NCBI GenBank assembly: GCA_034440575.1
Contig: JAOTOL010001636.1
Location: forward strand, 1,026,501 to 1,090,500
DNA: 64,000 bases
Direction of reading: 5' to 3'
From: Imbricaverruca yamaguchii
Taxonomy: Eukaryota; Arthropoda; Thecostraca; Neoverrucidae
Both the position numbers and the translations under genes were made by a program. Under the pieces are notes generated by a model. That model was given only the letters and a program-made list of their open reading frames with translations. It had not been told where the DNA came from and did not search any database. Below, piece after piece: positions 58,641 through 64,000 of this stretch; within the stretch, counting starts at the first letter, position 1; every line of letters begins with the position of its first letter.

Positions 58641-59089
58641 GCAAGCAGCACCCATTACACAAATCCTTTTGTCAATGAACTTGTTTGTCGAGCACAGGCC
58701 ATTTGTATAGATGTCAGTGACGGGATATTTATGTATAGTGACGGTGTGTGTGACGGCATACAGCGATGCACGTTTGTGGCATTTATGCAACTTTTTCCTG
58801 AATGCCCTTCGGAAAATTATCGCAGCGTATAATTTGGAGTGAATAAGTATCAAGAACAAAGTACTGAATGAGCAACTTTTACGAATGATAAATATGAAAT
58901 CGCACGATGACATATGAGCAAAACATTGACGATGCAAATATTGAAATTCAAAATATCGAATGTAGGAAATATGCAGCAAGCAAAATAGCAATTCACGAAA
59001 CATCTAAGGCACAGAATATGGGAGGACAAAAATAAACCACAAATAACTCTAGGCCGCCCAACCCGGTCACTCTCATCACATCATGTACA

Positions 59090-59235
59090 CCGAATATGTC
59101 CCCCTTCAGCCTTCAGCCTACCCAGCAAACCGCATGCACCTCGACTGTATCCCCCTTCAGCCTTCAGCCTGCCCAGCAAACTAAATGCAACTCGACTATA
59201 CCCCCCTTCAGCATTCAGCCCACATGGTAATCCAC
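59090..59235. repeat. 51-bp tandem repeat, three copies
   Basis: CCCCCTTCAGCCTTCAGCCT recurs at 59101, 59152 and 59202, with CCCAGCAAAC and GCACCTCGACT in each unit. A single related copy is present inverted in the left arm near 33790-33850. Confidence 0.88.
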
Positions 59236-59250
59236 ATGCACTTACTGCGC

Positions 59251-60060
59251 TGGGAAGTTAATAGGGCAATGCAACACATCCTTGTTTACCAGCTATACCT
59301 CTTTCTCTCACTCACACGACGTGTGGGGACGAATCGGATAATGATTGATGTTAAAATATTTTTGCATTACGTGTTGGTCATGATATTTCCAACGTACTGC
59401 AAAGTTCTACCCTTCATAGCTAACAGTATTTGGAAGTGATGATACATATCTGGTTTAGTCTTCACGGGAGGTTCTCCAGGGTCAACGAAAAAAAAACGAT
59501 AAAGACGCAAAGGCCATCTGCAATATACTTGTGACTATTACAGCCCACTATCGGATTTTACAACAAGGGTCATCAGTATATGCGGGCTGTCGCAGGCGCA
59601 CGTGAGAGAACGAGACAATTGTTCATACCAGCGGAACGAAAAGAGCCGGCAAGTACGATGAAAAGTCAGCAAGTATGATCAGAAGTCAGCAAGTACGATC
59701 AGAAGTCAGCAAGTACGATCAGAGCAGTCAGTCCAGTCTCACACACGCATGCCGCCAAGCGTGGCGACTGAACAGACCGAGCAGGGCAGCTGGAAGCTGT
59801 TTCAGATCGTGTGGCAGCTCGTCACGCAAGACCTTGAGAAGACCTCGAGACCTCGAGAGCAAGAACGGCGCATGCCCATCTCCACCCTCGATCTGCGGAC
59901 ATACAGGTCACGATGCTCGGCTACTATGGTAATGGTGCCTGCTAATGAAGCCGGCTCCTGCAGATGGCGCACCTTGTGAAACAGGCACAGCGTGTGGTGT
60001 GAGCGCCAAATCCACCGCGCTCACGCAGCCAAGACGCTGTGACAGATCCGTCAAATGGAC
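59251..60060. other. No gene recognised; contains a 20-bp tandem repeat
   Basis: 59660-59722 holds about four copies of AGTCAGCAAGTACGATCAGA. 59365-59460 resembles 40395-40500 in direct orientation (GATATTTCCAACGTACTGC / GATGTTTCCAACATGCTGC). 59745-59990 has two overlapping open frames without recognisable domains. Confidence 0.5.
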
Positions 60061-60079
60061 AAATTTAGTTGGTCCCAAA

Positions 60080-61600
60080 ATAATTTTTTCTCCATAGTTC
60101 ATTTTGTTCAATCCGAGACATACTCTTTTGGGTACTGGTACCGTACAGCGAAATACAGTACCGGTTCTAAGAGAGGACTAAGGCACCGAAATGAGGACGA
60201 GCACCGAAATGAGATATGGTGGCAGGTAGCATCTGATATGCGACAGACCGCCCAAAGTTCCGAAACATCGTCTGGTAGTGTTAGAAGCATGCGAGTCCCA
60301 GCTGAGGTTGAGATCAAGAGTGAGTCCTTGGTTCTCTGCTTCCGAACAGACGAGCAAATGCGATCCCGATACGTTGCCGGGGAGGTGGAAAGATTGCGTA
60401 AGTTTAGTTGGCTGCCAAAGAACATCAGCTGGTTTTTCTCCACCTTTACTATTGGATCGTTTCTGCGGAAACAAATGCCAATGGTCTCAACTCTGGAGGC
60501 CAGGACGTGTTCCAACTCGGTAGCAACACCCTGAATGCGATTTTTGCTTCCGGTGATCAATATTTGTGCGTTATCTGCATACTACGACAAGCGACTACTG
60601 CACCCTCAGCAAACAGACTGAGGTCGTTGGCGAAGACGCAGTAAAGCAATCGGACGAGAGATGAGCCTTGGGAAACTCCGATGCCCTTAGGAAGTGGCAC
60701 AGATTTTATGCTGCGACCTATACTGTCAGTGAGGCTGACACTCTGAGTATGGTCTTGAAAATAGGCCGAAAACCATGAAGCGTCGATGTCGTGCTGGTTT
60801 AATTTTGTCAAGGCTTTTGAATGGTTTATCACATCAAAGCATTGTTCAAGTATTGGAAGCAAGGATGGGTATTTCACCACGATAATTGTCTGATAGGATC
60901 TGGTCGGATATGGATATCAGCGCGGTCTCCGTTGAGTGACGGGGCGGAAACCGTGCTGGGTCGGAAAAGGGTTGTTGGATTAGTAGGCGTAGAGCTGCTG
61001 GTGGACTGAACGCTCCACAATTTTGGTAATGATCGGGACAATAGAGATGGGCCGGTAGATCGATGGGCTGGCGGGATCACCGGAATTAAAGATAGGGCAA
61101 ACAAAGGAGTGCTTCCAGAAAATTGGGCATCTGCAGTAGTGAGGGTGGATTTGACCAACTCGAGAAACGCAGTGCCAATGACGTCAAAGCTCAGCTGGAT
61201 CATACTCCCGCTGATGCTGTCCCCACCACAGGAGGACACACTCTTCACGCCGACCACGATAGCACCCAGCTCGGAGAGGCACAGTGCCACTATGCATAAT
61301 GCACAAGCATCCACTCGCGGCAAACGGCATGCCGGGCTCTGTGAAGTACCCTGAGCAGCAACCTCGCCAGCAATGTGTGGTCCAACGCCCGCAAAGTAGT
61401 CGTTCAGCTGCTCAGACGTAGCGTATGATAACCGTTCTGAGCTCAGGCCGGCTATGAAATCGTGCGCAGTGACGTGTGGCTTCTCTGGCAAATATGACAG
61501 CTTTCGTTGAACCATTAAGAGTTGAGCGGACGATTTGAAGAGAAAAACTGTTCTGCATTTTGTATGTCCGTAATAGCAATGCGGCAGTGTCAATTAAAAC
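60080..61600 (-). mobile_element. Decayed minus-strand LINE, CR1/L2-like
   Basis: Reading the minus strand from 61600: a linker region with LSYATSEQLNDYFAGVGPHI, then GGDSISGSMIQLSFDVI (family 'GxDxIS'), PLFALSLIPVIP and the PSLLSRSLPKL block. RT follows: FDVINHSKAL, QGSSLVRLLYCVFANDLSLF and YADNAQILI. The catalytic YADD has become YADN. Several frame changes and stops. The endonuclease is missing, so it is probably 5'-truncated. Same family as the copy at 41.6-42.6 kb. Confidence 0.82.
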
Positions 61601-61749
61601 CCAGTGTAAATGAGAGCGATCTCCGAGTAGGTTGTGACGGATTTATCGGGGGAGCTACTAGTCAAACAATACATGAGTGCCTGCTATCGCAATCGCTGCA
61701 AACAAAAAGCAACTTCCTCTTCCTATCACAATGTTACACTAAATCGTTG

Positions 61750-62905
61750 TAGAAGCCGGGCCTTCGACATCTTCGAAAATATTTCGATTTCTCAATTCTG
61801 TCACACCGTACGACTCGTGCAAATTCAAGCGACAGCGTCCAAACGCGAGGACTTCGGAAAGCCTTTCAAAGGCTACTTTGATTTTTCGGAAAAAAAAATC
61901 AAACTAGCCCTTGACTGAGGTTTGACTTAACATGTCCTGGTTTGAAATGTTACTCGAGGGTGAACTTAGACTATTGATCGATACCAAATTTCGGCAGCTT
62001 TTGGAGAAAATGAAGAGACGTGAGAAGATCGAAGAAATTATCTTGACTTTTGACCTTGAAAATGTATTTGATTGCTCAACAGACTTCTGATACCGCACAA
62101 CAAGCGACATCGAATGACACCAATTTTGTGCAAATAGAAGCCATAAAGACGAAACGCGATGTAGCCATATAAGCCATAGAAGCCATAGAAGAACTACATC
62201 TAAGCATTGACTTTGAGGTTTGACTTTTACATGTCCCGGTTTAAAATGTTACACGAGGGTTCACCACGGTCTATCGCGTGATACTCTATTTGAGTATGCT
62301 TGATTGAAACCAAACAAAAAAATGCGAGGCAACCGGAGAAATCAGCTCCACCTTTGATATTTCAACTTATTCCGATGTTTCAGCTTTCTGATATAGTGAA
62401 TGCAACCACGCCGAATGACTTCCAGTTAGGCAACTTGAAAGCATAGCGACTAAACGCAAGGCCATCGAAAATGTCAAACGAACCGTAAGGTTTGATATTG
62501 ATATGTCCCGATATGAAACGTTACTGAAGGGTTGACCACGGGCTACGGTTTGATACGAGATTTGAGTAGATTTGTTCGGAAAAAAATGTCGAGGAAACTG
62601 CGAAAAATGGTTTCCCTTTAACCTGGTAAAAAATTGATTAATCAGCTTTCGGATATCTCATAACACGCCACGTTGAATGATGTCCACTTGATGAAAATTG
62701 AAGAGATATTGACTGAAACTCACATTCGGTCGCTATCGCTTCAACATCGCCATCCGATAAATTGAGTTAACTTTTGACCTTGAGGTTTGACCTTGACGTG
62801 TCTTGTTTTGAATTGTTACACGAGGGTTCACCACGGGCTATTGCTTGATACCAGATTTGAGCACGTTTTGGTGAAGAAAAACGCATGGCGACAGAAGAAA
62901 CCTGT
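61750..62905. repeat. Degenerate tandem repeat of about 290 bp, four copies
   Basis: The phrase AGGTTTGAC...ATGTCC.G.TTTGAAATGTTAC followed by GAGGGTTCACCACGGGCTA.....TTGATAC begins near 61917, 62213, 62489 and 62782 (steps about 296, 276, 293). Between the phrases, other segments (AGCTTTC.GATAT, CGAATGA..TCCA) also recur in the same order. No reading frame is conserved. TTGACCTTGA is present in some copies. Confidence 0.8.
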
Positions 62906-64000
62906 TTGCATTGGATCTTGAGCGTCAGTTATTATGCGAGACCTATGCAGATGCTTCCAGTGTGTTCAGTAAATGCAAAAGCGCATATGGGAATTGATTC
63001 TAACGAGCATAAAACTGTCGCTCAATGCGAATATGAATACGACATTAACTTGACGTGCTTGATCAAGACTGCTCCACAAGACGCTCCTCCATTGTCTTGA
63101 AGATACACAAGGACACCCTTGGGTCACATTTGTTCGTGATGCATCGATATTTGTGCAGGGGAAGGCAGCCTGAGGCACATAGAGCCTTGCGACAATACAT
63201 ATTGGGTGTCTCACAAAGCACAATTATCCACCCAAGCGAAAGCACAAGATGGTCAAAGTTCATGTTATTCAAGAACGTTATGAAATATGAAATGGGTGAT
63301 AGACACTAGCCTGGAAGCCTAGCTCACCAACGACACGAGGCACACGAAATTGTGCCGGGAGCCCAGCAGCAATCCGATGGCACCAGTCCCAGAGCCCGGA
63401 GCCCCGACGAGAGCTCAGATGTCCCAGTAACGGCTCGGGGCTCCACCACAACCTGCTGGATACGATGATTCTTTTGCGATCCCAGGAGCGGCTGCGGGTC
63501 TCCGAGTCACTGCTGGGATCTTCAGATTACTTCCTCATCCGTGGCTCGGCATTGGTCCTCAGGTGACAACAGATGGCGTAGCTTGGTGCTAGTCGCCTGG
63601 TATGTAGATCAGCTTTCAAGTCGTTGTTAGGAACTAAAGTGTAGTCAAGGTGCAGTTTGCAAGTGCCACGACCCTGACAAAGGTTCTTACAGGATATTCT
63701 GGCTTAGACTGAGTCCGCACTAGCTGGCACCAGTAGCCGTCACGGACGATCTTCCGCAAAGGTGTTGCCAATGAACAAGTCAGCAGTCCTGTCTTCGGCC
63801 CAATCGTTCTCCCAACATCGGGTCTGCTCACCATAATCCTAATGTGGCCTATTTTGTCTATGATCAAAATATAATTCGGACTCTACTTGGCATACCCACT
63901 TGGAACCCGCATGGAACTTGCTGAGAAATCTTGACAGAGTAGCAGTACTTTTGAAAATCTTGTTGGCGATAACCGAGGAGAGAATCATAGGTCGGAGATG
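62906..64000. other. No gene recognised
   Basis: Unique sequence, GC-richer after 63310, with several short phrases such as CGGCTCGGGGCTCC and CGGCTGCGGGTCTCC. No protein domain, RNA gene or clear repeat could be supported. Confidence 0.45.

Larger units (their letters stand above)
46900..59250. repeat. Right arm of the large inverted duplication, split by a LINE
   Basis: Collinear with the reverse complement of 33.76-40.6 kb. Excluding the 6.5-kb LINE the arm is about 5.8 kb; excluding its two elements the left arm is about 5.3 kb. The arm carries intact EF-hand gene D, the mirror-image partner of broken gene B. Confidence 0.83.

Overview
This is a eukaryotic, almost certainly metazoan, nuclear window. 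It has spliced genes with GT-AG introns, an animal-type type II membrane M1 aminopeptidase, non-LTR retrotransposons, and very dense micro- and minisatellites. The sequence alone does not fix the phylum. An invertebrate is likely; a cephalochordate or a protostome would both fit. Most long reading frames here are artefacts of tandem repeats whose unit length is a multiple of 3.

Region 1 (about 1-19.5 kb): tandem repeats (TA, a 30-bp unit, a 12-bp unit) precede 13 consecutive exons of one plus-strand M1 zinc aminopeptidase gene (3158-19215). The exons cover the cytoplasmic tail and membrane anchor, the N-terminal beta domain, GAMEN, HELAH-X18-E and the first C-terminal strands. Splice phases agree at all 12 internal junctions. 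I cannot find the first coding exon or the C-terminal helical domain. At least six introns carry a minisatellite fused to a splice junction, and a seventh has a degenerate one. In these arrays the repeat unit contains the splice site and, in several, part of the neighbouring exon. A single authentic junction is therefore preceded or followed by several near-identical copies. This is the most unusual signal in the window.

Region 2 (about 19.5-33.7 kb): mostly non-coding sequence. It holds several minisatellites (24, 33, 38, 56 and 30 bp units), a 220-bp CT tract, one intact small secreted EF-hand gene (23289-23627) and a decayed minus-strand relative of it (31047-31328).

Region 3 (about 33.7-59.3 kb): a large diverged inverted duplication, with arms of about 33.8-40.6 kb and 46.9-59.2 kb, plus a further partial copy at about 44.1-46.9 kb. 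Each copy carries one single-exon gene for a secreted protein of about 120 residues with two EF-hands: one on the minus strand with a 1-nt frameshift, two intact on the plus strand. The arms date each other's insertions, because each transposon in one arm has a matching empty site in the other. The insertions are a 6.5-kb I-clade-like LINE (13-bp target duplication), a 999-bp TTAA-flanked non-autonomous element and a 576-bp fold-back element (9-bp target duplication). The LINE's ORF1 was itself hit by a 56-bp LINE tail with a 12-bp target duplication.

Region 4 (about 59.3-64 kb): a decayed minus-strand LINE of a second family (also present at 41.6-42.6 kb), a degenerate tandem repeat of about 290 bp, and sequence in which I recognise nothing.

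All coordinates and repeat counts were read by eye. Phylum, expression and alternative splicing are not determinable from this sequence.
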